The notes: a model not told the origin generated them from the sequence alone. A stretch of 11,666 nt of DNA from Flavobacteriales bacterium (GCA_018665005.1 JABJEE010000145.1:1-11666); one strand, 5' to 3'; numbered from the stretch's first letter, positions 1 to 8,272 are shown. Numbers and translations are program-made.

Positions 1-2
1 AT

Positions 3-2570
3 GAAGGAATTGTTAGGGGTACAGGTCTTTTGGTTTCGGCGAATGGAGACAATCTTTCTAGTGATATTTTGAGTCCGCAGATAGCATCTTACTATTCATT
101 AAACAAAGGCGATTCAAAGCAATCTTACCCCTCTTCTCAGATGGGTTCAATAGCTTTACTTAGACAGTCCTTTTATGATTTTCAATATTATACAAAATCA
201 GATTTAAATTTTACGGATTTATCCATGGAGGCTTGGAAGTCTCAAATGCACCTGCCAAGGTTTTTTCAAACTGCAGATAAACTTGAAATCCTTAGAGCCA
301 GCAAAATTGCCAATGAATTTAATTCAAGTTTTATTTATCTGGGTTCAGGAAATGAATATGAAGCAATTGACCCTCTAAAAAAGCTTAATTCAAAAATAGT
401 TGTACCAATCAACTTTCCTGATGCTTATGATGTAAGCGATCCGTATATTTCTCGTTTGATTCCCTTGAGTCAGCTTAAACATTGGGAGCTTGCACCTTTA
501 AATTTTAAAATACTTAAAGAAAATAATATTGAAGTTGCGATCTCATCTTCTGGTTTAAAATCTGCTGACCAATTTTGGAAAAACATTAGGCTTATTATTC
601 ATTCTGGAGTCAATAAAATCGATGTTTTAAAGGCTTTAACCGAAACACCTGCAAATTTTATTGGGCAAGGAGAGAATATTGGTCGTCTTGAAAAAGATAT
701 GCTGGCTAGCTTTACGGTATTCAGCTCCGACCCATTTACAGATAAGAATGCAAAAGCAAATGAAATCTGGTTAAAAGGAGAAAGAAAACCTTTGGAGCCT
801 TTTCAGGAAATAGAAGTCAAGGGGAGCTATCATTTAAACCGGCCAAATAACCGATTTGTATTGGAGTTTTCTGGTTCTGGCCAGCGTCTAAAAGTGAGTT
901 TGTTTGATACCGATTTAGATGGAAATAAAGTAGACTCTACGAAAACAAAAGCGGCGTTTAAATTGGATGGAAACGACGTAACACTGACCTTAAAAAGAGC
1001 GGATTCAATAGGTAAGTTTGCAGAGGTGTTACATGGAAAAGTGACACCGAATGGTGCTGTAATGGAAGGAGATATTGTTCTCAAAGATGGCACATGGGAG
1101 AAATGGAGTGCAATAAGATTTTTAGATTCAGAGAAAGAAGATTTGGACACAAAAACGCAAACCATTCAGACGGGTAAATGCTGGTTTCCAAATGTTTCTT
1201 ACGGTTTGGATTCTGCTCTTCAACAAGAGTCAATAGTGTTTACAAATGCAACAATTTGGACAAACGAAGCCGAAGGAATTGTGAATGAGATGGATGTACT
1301 CGTTGAAAATGGTAAAATTTCGCGAATTGGAAAAGGATTAAAGTTTGATAGTGAGAATGTTAAGGTGATTGATGCAAGTGGAATGCATCTGACTTCGGGT
1401 ATAATTGATGAGCATTCGCATATTGCGATTTCCAAAGGGGTTAATGAAAGTGGTCAGGCCATATCTGCGGAGGTAAGTATTGCTGATGTAGTGAACTCTG
1501 ATGATGTAAATATTTACAGACAATTAGCTGGAGGTGTAACGTGCTCTCAACTGCTTCATGGTTCTGCAAATCCCGTCGGAGGTCAATCTGCGATAGTTAA
1601 ATTGAAATGGGGTGAATTCCCAGAAAACATGCTTATTCAAAATGCGCCAGGGTTTATAAAATTTGCTCTTGGGGAAAACGTTAAGCAGTCTAATTGGGGA
1701 AATTTTAATACGGTTCGTTTTCCTCAAACCAGAATGGGTGTTGAGCAAGTGTTTTATGACGGTTTTCACAGAGCAAGGATATACAATCAGGAATGGGAAA
1801 ATTACCTGAAAAAAAACAAGGGCAAATCAATCAGTGAACCAAGAGTCGATCTTGAATTGCAAACCTTGGCAGAAATACTGAAAAAGGAGCGATTTATTAC
1901 CTGTCATTCTTATGTGCAATCGGAAATAAATATGTTGATGCATGTTGCAGATTCAATGGGATTTCGGGTAAATACCTTTACGCATATTTTAGAGGGGTAT
2001 AAGCTTGCCGATAAAATGAGAGAACATGGGGTAGGTGGTTCAACCTTTTCCGATTGGTGGGCATACAAATATGAGGTAAATGATGCCATTCCATACAATG
2101 CAAGTTTAATGCATGATAATGGCGTTGTTGTAGCCATAAATTCAGATGATGCCGAGATGGGGCGTAGGCTTAATCAAGAAGCTGCAAAAGGCGTGAAATA
2201 TGGAGGGATGTCTCAAGAAGACGCATGGAAAATGGTCACCTTAAACCCGGCAAAACTTTTACATCTCGATGACAGAATGGGGAGCGTTAAGGTTGGGAAA
2301 GATGCAGACTTAGTCCTTTGGACCGATAATCCATTAAGTATAATGGCTAAGGTTTCCAAAACAATAATCGATGGAACAATTTACTTTGATTCTGATCGAA
2401 AAACAGCAATGGAGAATCGAAATATTGAGGAAAGAGCGAGAATTATTCAAAAGATGATTTTGAACAGAGAGGCAGGTAACCCGGTAAAAAAATACGAACA
2501 TAAGAAAGAAAAATTTTACCATTGTGACTCCTTTGGTGAGGAGGGAGAAACTTCAACAAATACACATTAA
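3..2570 (+). CDS. Large two-domain amidohydrolase family protein, 5' end missing
   Basis: The reading frame is open to the left edge, so the true start lies upstream. The in-frame TTG at 30 falls inside a conserved stretch (EGIVRGTGLLVSAN) and is not a start. Counting from the codon at 3, 855 residues are present. Residues 1-265 look like the remains of an amidohydrolase barrel. Its loop at 179-184 reads AISSSG where the second domain has AINSDD, so the catalytic Asp is absent. Residues 277-370 are beta-rich. Residues 412-798 form an imidazolonepropionase-like amidohydrolase with a full metal set: H471-S-H473, H635 (CHSY), H661 (HILEG) and D715 (NSDD). It ends in a polar tail containing YHCDSF. 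The family is common in Bacteroidota and is often annotated only as amidohydrolase; the substrate is unknown. Export to the periplasm is likely by analogy with the next gene, but the N-terminus is not visible. The next gene starts one base after the stop. Confidence 0.88.
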   Translation, partial: EGIVRGTGLLVSANGDNLSSDILSPQIASYYSLNKGDSKQSYPSSQMGSIALLRQSFYDFQYYTKSDLNFTDLSMEAWKSQMHLPRFFQTADKLEILRASKIANEFNSSFIYLGSGNEYEAIDPLKKLNSKIVVPINFPDAYDVSDPYISRLIPLSQLKHWELAPLNFKILKENNIEVAISSSGLKSADQFWKNIRLIIHSGVNKIDVLKALTETPANFIGQGENIGRLEKDMLASFTVFSSDPFTDKNAKANEIWLKGERKPLEPFQEIEVKGSYHLNRPNNRFVLEFSGSGQRLKVSLFDTDLDGNKVDSTKTKAAFKLDGNDVTLTLKRADSIGKFAEVLHGKVTPNGAVMEGDIVLKDGTWEKWSAIRFLDSEKEDLDTKTQTIQTGKCWFPNVSYGLDSALQQESIVFTNATIWTNEAEGIVNEMDVLVENGKISRIGKGLKFDSENVKVIDASGMHLTSGIIDEHSHIAISKGVNESGQAISAEVSIADVVNSDDVNIYRQLAGGVTCSQLLHGSANPVGGQSAIVKLKWGEFPENMLIQNAPGFIKFALGENVKQSNWGNFNTVRFPQTRMGVEQVFYDGFHRARIYNQEWENYLKKNKGKSISEPRVDLELQTLAEILKKERFITCHSYVQSEINMLMHVADSMGFRVNTFTHILEGYKLADKMREHGVGGSTFSDWWAYKYEVNDAIPYNASLMHDNGVVVAINSDDAEMGRRLNQEAAKGVKYGGMSQEDAWKMVTLNPAKLLHLDDRMGSVKVGKDADLVLWTDNPLSIMAKVSKTIIDGTIYFDSDRKTAMENRNIEERARIIQKMILNREAGNPVKKYEHKKEKFYHCDSFGEEGETSTNTH

Positions 2571-2571
2571 A

Positions 2572-3843
2572 ATGAGATTTTATTTAGGCTTTTTCTTTTT
2601 ACTTGTTCCTGGATTGATTTTTTCACAAAAGATTTTATTAAAAGGAGCTGATTTACATATAGGAAATGGTGAGTTTATTGAAAACGGTTTGCTGGGAATC
2701 GATGGGGATCGTATTGTTTTAGTTAAAAAGGCATTAATCTCTAGTATCAATGAAAATAAATGGGACTCTATCATTGACGTTTCAGGCTCTCAGATCTATC
2801 CTGCTTTCGTGAATACCAATAATACACTCGGTTTAACAGAAATTGATGCCGTTAGAGCAACAAGAGACTTTGATGATGTAGGGGCGTTTAATCCTCATTT
2901 AAGAGCCCAGATAGCGTTCAATGCAGAATCGAAAGTAGGGGAGACGGTAAGAACGAACGGGGTAATGATTACCCAAGCTACTCCAAGAGGAGGAATAATT
3001 TCCGGTGCATCTTCTGTGATGAGTCTTTTTGCCTGGAATTGGGAAGACGCCACTGTTTTAGCGGACGACGGGATACATGTCAATTGGCCGAGTAGTACTG
3101 TTGGTGGAGGCTGGTGGGCGGAACCAAAACCCAAATCAAGAAATAAGGAGTATAGCGCTCAAAAAGAGGAGCTACGTTCCTTTTTTGATTTGTCAAAAGC
3201 GTATTGTGAATCAAAAAAACCAAAATTTGACCAGAGGTTGGAGGCAATGAAAAAATGTTTCTCTGGAAATCAGAGGGTGTATATTCATGCTAATGAATTG
3301 CAACAGATTCATGATGTTATTGATTTTGTAACCGAAATGAATTTTCCATTTCCTGTTTTAGTCGGTGGATACGATGCACATTTAGTAGGTCGCAAATTAA
3401 AGGACGCAAAACTTCCTGTAATGCTAAAACGAATACATGGATTACCTCAACTGGAAGGGGAGGCAACAGATTTGCCATACAAATCGGCAACTTTACTTAG
3501 TGAACAAGGCGTTCTTTTTTGTTTACAAGGAGCTGGTGACATGGAAGCAATGAATGCCCGCAACTTGCCTTTTATAGCAGGAACTTCTATGGCTTATGGA
3601 CTAACCGAGGAGCAAGCAGTTGAGTCTATTTCATTGAGCCCTTGCAAAATTATGGGGATAGATAAAGATTACGGCTCACTTGAAATTGATAAAAAAGCTA
3701 CATTTTTTGTGTCAAGGGGCAATGCTTTAGACATGATGACTAATAAGGTTACGATGATCTATTTTGATGGTAAAAGTGAATCGACAAGTAATTTTCAAGA
3801 AGCACTCTACCTGAAATACAAAGCAAAGTATTCAGAGCGCTAA
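2572..3843 (+). CDS. Exported amidohydrolase-like protein with degraded metal site
   Basis: This 423-residue protein begins MRFYLGFFFLLVPGLIFSQK, a clear signal peptide with likely cleavage after S18. I chose the ATG at 2572 because it starts directly at the signal peptide and lies one base after the upstream stop. The in-frame GTG at 2524 would overlap the previous gene and bury the signal. The fold follows the amidohydrolase plan: a beta-sandwich start (GADLHIGNGEFIENGLLGID), then YPAFVNTNNTLGL at the first strand, then a C-terminal composite segment (YGSLEIDKKATFFVSRG). The usual D-x-HxH site is N81-T82-N83-N84-T85, so both metal histidines are gone, and the late Asp position reads Ala (CLQGAGD, 318-323). 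H239 remains. It may be a non-catalytic partner of the preceding protein or act by another chemistry. No good Shine-Dalgarno is seen; GAGGGAG at 2541 is too far upstream. Confidence 0.85.
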   Translation: MRFYLGFFFLLVPGLIFSQKILLKGADLHIGNGEFIENGLLGIDGDRIVLVKKALISSINENKWDSIIDVSGSQIYPAFVNTNNTLGLTEIDAVRATRDFDDVGAFNPHLRAQIAFNAESKVGETVRTNGVMITQATPRGGIISGASSVMSLFAWNWEDATVLADDGIHVNWPSSTVGGGWWAEPKPKSRNKEYSAQKEELRSFFDLSKAYCESKKPKFDQRLEAMKKCFSGNQRVYIHANELQQIHDVIDFVTEMNFPFPVLVGGYDAHLVGRKLKDAKLPVMLKRIHGLPQLEGEATDLPYKSATLLSEQGVLFCLQGAGDMEAMNARNLPFIAGTSMAYGLTEEQAVESISLSPCKIMGIDKDYGSLEIDKKATFFVSRGNALDMMTNKVTMIYFDGKSESTSNFQEALYLKYKAKYSER

Positions 3844-3853
3844 GTTATTTAGC
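3839..3853. terminator. Small hairpin spanning both convergent stop codons
   Basis: GCTAA (3839-3843) pairs with TTAGC (3849-3853) around a five-base loop. Each arm contains the stop codon of one of the two converging genes. The stem is only five base pairs and no long T run follows on either strand, so it is a weak bidirectional terminator candidate at best. Confidence 0.18.
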
Positions 3854-4439
3854 CGTGAATGGTTTCTGATTTCCCATACTCTGTCATTAAGTTGGCTTCA
3901 AATTTCAAGAATTCTTCCCAGCGATCGTTGACGTCGATTTTGCCTCCGTATTTTTTAGCGAAATTCAAAAAAGTAACGTAATGCCTGGCTTCACTTTCCA
4001 TGAGCATTCTATAGAAATCGCGTAAATCTTTTTCTTGAAGCTCTTCTGATAGAATTTTAAACCTTTCACAGCTTCTGGCTTCTATCATTGCAGCGAACAA
4101 CATTTGATTCACGAAGTAACCTTCTCTAGAACTATTGCTTTTATTCTTTTTCAGATAGTTCGAAAGGTCTTTGACGTAGGGATCCTTTCTTTCGAATCCG
4201 AGCTTAAATCCCCGCTCTTTTATCTTATCATGAACCATTTTGAAATGTTCCATTTCTTCTTTGCATATTTCAATCATTGATTCTACGAGGTCAGGATATT
4301 GAGGGTACTGAACAATTATTGAAATGGAATTACTCGCTGCTTTTTGTTCACAAAAGGCATGGTCAATTAATATTTCTTCTAAGTTTTTTTCAACGATATT
4401 TACCCATCTCGGGTCAGTGGCCATTTTGAGTCCCAGCAT
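3849..4439 (-). CDS. miaE: tRNA-(ms2io6A)-hydroxylase, MiaE family
   Basis: This 196-residue ferritin-like diiron protein has the typical MiaE opening LGLKMATDPRWV and the phrase DHAFCEQKAAS. Candidate diiron ligands fall in the expected four-helix pattern: E31, E62-x2-H65 (EEMEHF), E120 or E125 in IEARSCERF, and E150-x2-H153 (ESEARHY). Family members hydroxylate the 2-methylthio-N6-isopentenyl adenosine at position 37 of tRNAs that read codons starting with U. The modification needs MiaA and MiaB products, which are not in this window. The gene stands alone on the minus strand, converging on the amidohydrolase pair and diverging from the E1 gene, so it is probably a single-gene transcript. 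The length suits the family, and the start leaves the conserved LGLK stretch right at the N-terminus. Confidence 0.93.
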   Translation of the reverse strand: MLGLKMATDPRWVNIVEKNLEEILIDHAFCEQKAASNSISIIVQYPQYPDLVESMIEICKEEMEHFKMVHDKIKERGFKLGFERKDPYVKDLSNYLKKNKSNSSREGYFVNQMLFAAMIEARSCERFKILSEELQEKDLRDFYRMLMESEARHYVTFLNFAKKYGGKIDVNDRWEEFLKFEANLMTEYGKSETIHG

Positions 4440-4453
4440 GCTTTGATTTTACA

Positions 4454-4461
4454 CAAAAATA
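4454..4461 (-). promoter_or_regulatory. Candidate -7 box for miaE (TATTTTTG)
   Basis: Read on the minus strand, this is an exact match to the Bacteroidota -7 consensus TAnnTTTG, ending 14 bases before the miaE ATG. That would give a very short leader. No TTG is visible at the expected -33 distance, and such boxes arise by chance in A+T-rich DNA. Confidence 0.35.
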
Positions 4462-4527
4462 CATCATTAATGATTAAATAGATTAAACTTCACCTCCTAT
4501 TATCAATCAATGACCTCGTTCTTTTTG

Positions 4528-4535
4528 TATATTTG
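4528..4535 (+). promoter_or_regulatory. Candidate -7 box for the E1 gene (TATATTTG)
   Basis: This exact TAnnTTTG match lies 16 bases before the E1 start codon, in the divergent intergenic region. A clear TTG -33 element is missing; the region there reads TATCAATCAATG. It would probably drive both the E1 gene and the pyrophosphohydrolase gene behind it. Confidence 0.4.
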
Positions 4536-4551
4536 AAATTCAATTATCAAG

Positions 4552-6636
4552 ATGACAAAAACTGCTCAAAAACATACAATTCAAGCCTTAGATCAAAAGG
4601 GATTAAAGAAAGGGTTTGAATACATGTGCATGGCTAAAACATTAGCTGAAAAATACGAAGCAAACAAGGAAGTTACATCCAAATATGTACATGCAACTTC
4701 AAGAGGGCATGAAGCCATTCAGGTTGCTCTTGGAATGCAACTTCAACCTTGTGATTGGGTTTCCCCTTATTATCGTGACGATTCGATTTTGCTTTCCATT
4801 GGAATCAAACCATATGAGCTCATGTTGCAAGTTTTTGCAAAAAAAGATGATCCTTTTTCAGGAGGAAGAACATATTACTCGCATCCTTCATTGAATAGGG
4901 ATGACATGCCTAAAATTATTCATCAATCTTCTGCTACTGGGATGCAGGCGATACCTACGACGGGTATTGCTATGGGTATTCAGTATAAGGAAAATGAAGG
5001 AATAGATCATTCGAATAGCGAAAAACCATTGGTTGTTTGCTCTTTGGGAGATGCGTCTTGTACAGAGGGAGAGGTTTCTGAAGCTTTTCAGATGGCAGCC
5101 CTTAAACAATTTCCAATCTTATTTTTGGTTCAAGATAACGAATGGGATATTTCTGCAAACGCTGAGGAGACTAGGGCTCAAGACATAAGTAAATATGCCC
5201 AAGGATTTAATGGGATAGAAGTTCGAACAATAGATGGGAGTAACTTTGAGGAGTCATACAATACGGTACAAGAGGTGTTTGGTTTAATCAGAGAAGAGCG
5301 AAGACCTTTTTTAATTCATGCTAAAGTTCCTTTGTTAGGGCATCACACTTCGGGTGTTCGAATGGAATGGTATAGAGATGATTTAGAAGACGCAAAGAAA
5401 AAAGATCCTTATCCTAAATTGAAAAAATTACTTGAAAAAAAAGGAGTTTCAATTTCCGATATTATTAATACTGAATCGAGGATTAAATTAGAGGTAGACG
5501 AACAGTATGAGCGGGCGTTAAACGCTGAAGACCCATCTACGGATAGTCTTCAAGATTTTATTTTTGCACCAACTCAAATCACAGAAGAATCAGGCGAGCG
5601 ATCTCCGAAAGGAAAGAAAAAAACGGTTATGGTTGATTCTGCGTTGTTTGCCGTTAGAGAGATCATGCAAAAACATCCAGAAGCATTACTTTATGGACAA
5701 GACGTTGGTGGTAGGTTAGGCGGGGTCTTTCGTGAAGCTGCGACCTTGGCGCAGACATTTGGAGGCAATAGGGTTTTTAATACGCCAATACAAGAAGCAT
5801 TTATTATAGGTTCAACGGTAGGGATGTCGGCTGTGGGATTGAGGCCGATTGTTGAGGTCCAATTTGCAGACTATATTTGGCCGGGTCTAAATCAATTATT
5901 CACTGAGGTTTCAAGATCGTATTATTTATCTAATGGAAAATGGCCTGTCAGCTGTGTTGTTCGTGTGCCTATTGGTGCTTACGGTTCGGGAGGACCCTAC
6001 CATTCTTCAAGTGTAGAATCAGTTTTAGCGAATATTAGGGGCGTAAAATTGGTGTACCCATCTAATGGTGCAGATTTCAAAGGCTTAATGAAAGCAGCAT
6101 ATTATGATCCTAATCCAGTTGTTATTCTCGAACATAAGGGATTATACTGGTCGAAGATTAAGGGCACTGAAGAAGCCATGTCTGTTGAGCCAAGTGAAGA
6201 TTATGTGATTCCCATAGGAAAAGCAAGAATCGTTGAAGAGGCAGATGACTTGCATGTGGAAAATGGTGAAAGTATTGGTATTATATCATATGGTCGTGGA
6301 ATCTATTGGTCGCTTGAAGCGATGAAAGAGTATAAAGGTAAAGTTGAATTGCTAGATTTACGAAGCTTAAACCCTTTAGATCATGATGCAATGAATGAAT
6401 TGTGTCAAAAGCACGGAAACATAATAATTGTAACTGAAGAGTCTATAGAGTGCTCATTTTCTTTGGGGCTTGCGGGTAGACTGCAAAGAGATAATTTTAA
6501 ATATTTAGATGCTCCTATTCAAATTGTGGGGTCTGTTGACACGCCTGCAATACCATTAAATTCTGAGTTAGAGTTAACGCTTTTACCAAATGCTGAAAAA
6601 GTTTCTAAAGCCATTGATCAAATAATAAAATTTTAA
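4552..6636 (+). CDS. Fused alpha/beta 2-oxoacid (branched-chain type) dehydrogenase E1
   Basis: This 694-residue protein joins both E1 subunits in one chain. Residues about 15-330 are the alpha part, which binds thiamine diphosphate. GDAS at 166-169 and DN at 195-196 form the ThDP/Mg motif, a variant of the usual GDG...NN, and HHTSG at 264-268 matches the alpha-subunit loop of branched-chain enzymes. A linker follows, and from about residue 358 comes the transketolase-like beta part, with NTPIQEAF (E415 in the place of the cofactor-activating Glu), GGPYHSS (480-486) and a C-terminal domain from about 565. The enzyme would decarboxylate a branched-chain 2-oxoacid and pass the acyl group to the lipoyl group of an E2. 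No E2 or E3 gene is in the window, so those partners are encoded elsewhere. Fused E1s of this kind are widespread in Bacteroidota. The exact substrate (2-oxoisovalerate is most likely) is inferred. Confidence 0.9.
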   Translation: MTKTAQKHTIQALDQKGLKKGFEYMCMAKTLAEKYEANKEVTSKYVHATSRGHEAIQVALGMQLQPCDWVSPYYRDDSILLSIGIKPYELMLQVFAKKDDPFSGGRTYYSHPSLNRDDMPKIIHQSSATGMQAIPTTGIAMGIQYKENEGIDHSNSEKPLVVCSLGDASCTEGEVSEAFQMAALKQFPILFLVQDNEWDISANAEETRAQDISKYAQGFNGIEVRTIDGSNFEESYNTVQEVFGLIREERRPFLIHAKVPLLGHHTSGVRMEWYRDDLEDAKKKDPYPKLKKLLEKKGVSISDIINTESRIKLEVDEQYERALNAEDPSTDSLQDFIFAPTQITEESGERSPKGKKKTVMVDSALFAVREIMQKHPEALLYGQDVGGRLGGVFREAATLAQTFGGNRVFNTPIQEAFIIGSTVGMSAVGLRPIVEVQFADYIWPGLNQLFTEVSRSYYLSNGKWPVSCVVRVPIGAYGSGGPYHSSSVESVLANIRGVKLVYPSNGADFKGLMKAAYYDPNPVVILEHKGLYWSKIKGTEEAMSVEPSEDYVIPIGKARIVEEADDLHVENGESIGIISYGRGIYWSLEAMKEYKGKVELLDLRSLNPLDHDAMNELCQKHGNIIIVTEESIECSFSLGLAGRLQRDNFKYLDAPIQIVGSVDTPAIPLNSELELTLLPNAEKVSKAIDQIIKF

Positions 6637-6639
6637 TTT

Positions 6640-7035
6640 ATGACCATTAAAGACACAATTACGGAAGTTGAGAAATTTCACAACGCCTTTGGTATAGAAA
6701 ACAATTATCAACCAACGCCAGTGCTATCTGAGGCTGAATGTGAGCTTCGTCATAGGTTGATGTCTGAGGAAAATGAAGAATACTTGGAAGCCGCAAAAAA
6801 TGGTGACTTAATTGAAATTGCAGATGCTCTGGGCGATCAATTGTATATTCTTTGCGGAACAATATTAAAGCATGGTCTTCAAGACAAAATGGTTGAGGTA
6901 TTTAAGGAGATTCAGCGTTCCAACATGAGTAAACTTGATAAGCAGGGTAAACCCATTTATCGCGAAGATGGAAAAATAATGAAATCAGAACTTTATTTTA
7001 AGCCAGACATTAAGTCCATCTTAAATCAAGATTGA
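6640..7035 (+). CDS. MazG/HisE-superfamily nucleotide pyrophosphohydrolase
   Basis: This 131-residue all-alpha protein starts three bases after the E1 stop, so co-transcription is likely. It carries the metal-binding signature of the superfamily: E43-E44-N-E46-E47 on one helix, then E59-I-A-D62 and a following D66 (LGDQ). The C-terminal part (IQRSNMSKL, then GKPIYREDGK) is typical of the small stand-alone members annotated as phosphoribosyl-ATP pyrophosphohydrolase-like. There is no HisI partner domain and no histidine gene nearby, so a role in histidine synthesis is unlikely. Clean-up of a non-canonical or excess nucleoside triphosphate is the better guess. The link to the E1 gene may be only positional. 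Confidence 0.85.
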   Translation: MTIKDTITEVEKFHNAFGIENNYQPTPVLSEAECELRHRLMSEENEEYLEAAKNGDLIEIADALGDQLYILCGTILKHGLQDKMVEVFKEIQRSNMSKLDKQGKPIYREDGKIMKSELYFKPDIKSILNQD

Positions 7036-7098
7036 GTTATCCACTTCTCTCTCTTTATTTCTTTTGACATCTTTTACTTTTTTTAACCAAATCTGAAA

Positions 7099-7106
7099 TA
7101 GCTTTG
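7099..7106 (+). promoter_or_regulatory. Candidate -7 box before the arginase-like gene (TAGCTTTG)
   Basis: This is an exact TAnnTTTG match, but it ends only four bases before the ATG at 7111, so a transcript from it would be nearly leaderless. A TTGACA lies at 7064-7069, too far away (32 bases) to be a normal -33 partner. It is a weak call. Confidence 0.22.
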
Positions 7107-7110
7107 AACT

Positions 7111-8259
7111 ATGACAGATATTTCGATCTATTTCAATCCCATTAGTTTTGATAAAGAAAACTATCATCAAGATCAGATAGGAGGATTTGTTGAGGTTTTT
7201 AACGATGAATTCCCTACACTTAATCCTGGATCCATAGCGATCATTTATGTTCCTGAAAATAGAGGGTCTCACTCAAAGGAAGCTCAAGCAACGAGTTCCG
7301 AGTTTCGGAAGTCATTTTATGAGCTTTATAAGGGGAAAGATTGGAACAAGAATTTTTATGATTTAGGGGATATTCTTCCTGGAAAAGAGCTTAACGACAC
7401 CTATTTTGCGGTTTCTAATGTTGTTGCTGAATTAATCAAGTCTAATGTTTTACCCATAATAGTTGGCGGCTCGCAAGATTTAGTAATGGGTATTTATGAT
7501 GCTTATGCGAAATTGGAGCAACTCGTCAATATCTGTTCGATAGACTACAGTTTAGACCTTGGAGACACAGAAAAAGGGGCTGATTCACAATCTTACTTGA
7601 CACCTCTAATGCTCAAACGGCCATGCTATTTATTTAATCATGCCAACATTGGTCTTCAAATACCATATGCAAGACCTCAAGATGTAAAGCTGTTCGATAA
7701 ATTGTTTTTCGATATTTGTCGGTTGGGAGAGTTTAATTCTGATTTCCGAAAGGCAGAGCCTCATTTGAGAAATGCAGACATTATTAATTTGGATTTTAAA
7801 TCAATAAAGGCTTCCGAAGTGTTTTCGCATGGATCAAACCCAAATGGGTTTTACGCTGAACAAATATGTCAAATTGCACGTTATGCAGGTATATCGGACA
7901 AGGTAAATTGTTTAGGTATATTTAATTATATTGATTTGAACGCAATATCTGATAAATTATTAGCAGATATTTTGTGGTACTTTTCTGATGGATACTTTGC
8001 TAGATGGGGCGATTTCCCAATGGGAAGCAAAGCTGCCTATAAAAGGTTTACAGTTGTCTTAGATGAAGGTGACTATACAATTGTGTTTAACAAAAGCAAT
8101 AAGTCTGATCGCTGGTGGATGGAAGTTCCTTACCCACCAAAAGAGGGAAAAAAATACGAGCGACATTATCTAGTTCCATGTAACAAAGAGGATTACGATA
8201 GCGCAATGAACAATGAAATGCCCGACTTATGGTGGAAAACGTATCAAAAACTATGTTGA
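7111..8259 (+). CDS. Arginase/formimidoylglutamase-fold protein with degraded manganese site
   Basis: This 382-residue soluble protein follows the ureohydrolase layout. Position by position against arginase, GGDH is G119-G120-S121-Q122, DAHxD is D145-Y-S147-L-D149, and DxD is D228-F-K230. Three of the six manganese ligands (His to Gln, His to Ser, Asp to Lys) are therefore replaced, while D145, D149 and D228 remain. The S-N-P-N-G-F stretch after the last motif resembles the substrate loop of the family. The first 100 residues and the Trp-rich tail (RWWMEVPYPP, DLWWKTYQ) are typical of Bacteroidota relatives usually annotated as formimidoylglutamase. No other histidine-degradation gene is near. 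I infer a non-catalytic or altered function. It lies directly upstream of the porP-gldK genes on the same strand, separated by a 118-bp leader, so it may be in the same transcript or simply adjacent. Confidence 0.82.
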   Translation: MTDISIYFNPISFDKENYHQDQIGGFVEVFNDEFPTLNPGSIAIIYVPENRGSHSKEAQATSSEFRKSFYELYKGKDWNKNFYDLGDILPGKELNDTYFAVSNVVAELIKSNVLPIIVGGSQDLVMGIYDAYAKLEQLVNICSIDYSLDLGDTEKGADSQSYLTPLMLKRPCYLFNHANIGLQIPYARPQDVKLFDKLFFDICRLGEFNSDFRKAEPHLRNADIINLDFKSIKASEVFSHGSNPNGFYAEQICQIARYAGISDKVNCLGIFNYIDLNAISDKLLADILWYFSDGYFARWGDFPMGSKAAYKRFTVVLDEGDYTIVFNKSNKSDRWWMEVPYPPKEGKKYERHYLVPCNKEDYDSAMNNEMPDLWWKTYQKLC

Positions 8260-8272
8260 CTTAGTGTTTAAT

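Noticed and set aside
830..1165. Minus-strand open frame of 111 codons inside the first amidohydrolase gene
   Set aside because: It is a shadow of the sense coding frame, with Ser/Phe-rich composition and no recognisable motif. Similar antisense frames elsewhere in the window were rejected for the same reason.
2524..2571. GTG at 2524 as start of the second amidohydrolase gene
   Set aside because: It overlaps the end of the upstream gene and would place 16 polar residues before a clear signal peptide; the ATG at 2572 fits better.
4489..4498. Perfect Shine-Dalgarno-like AGGAGGTGAA on the minus strand upstream of miaE
   Set aside because: It is about 50 bases from the miaE ATG. The nearest other ATG pair (4462-4467) is over 20 bases away and opens only a 17-codon frame overlapping miaE, so it looks like chance.
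7037..7045. DnaA-box-like TTATCCACT just after the pyrophosphohydrolase stop
   Set aside because: It is a single site, 8 of 9 matches to TTATNCACA, with no clustered boxes or dnaA/dnaN neighbours; not an origin.
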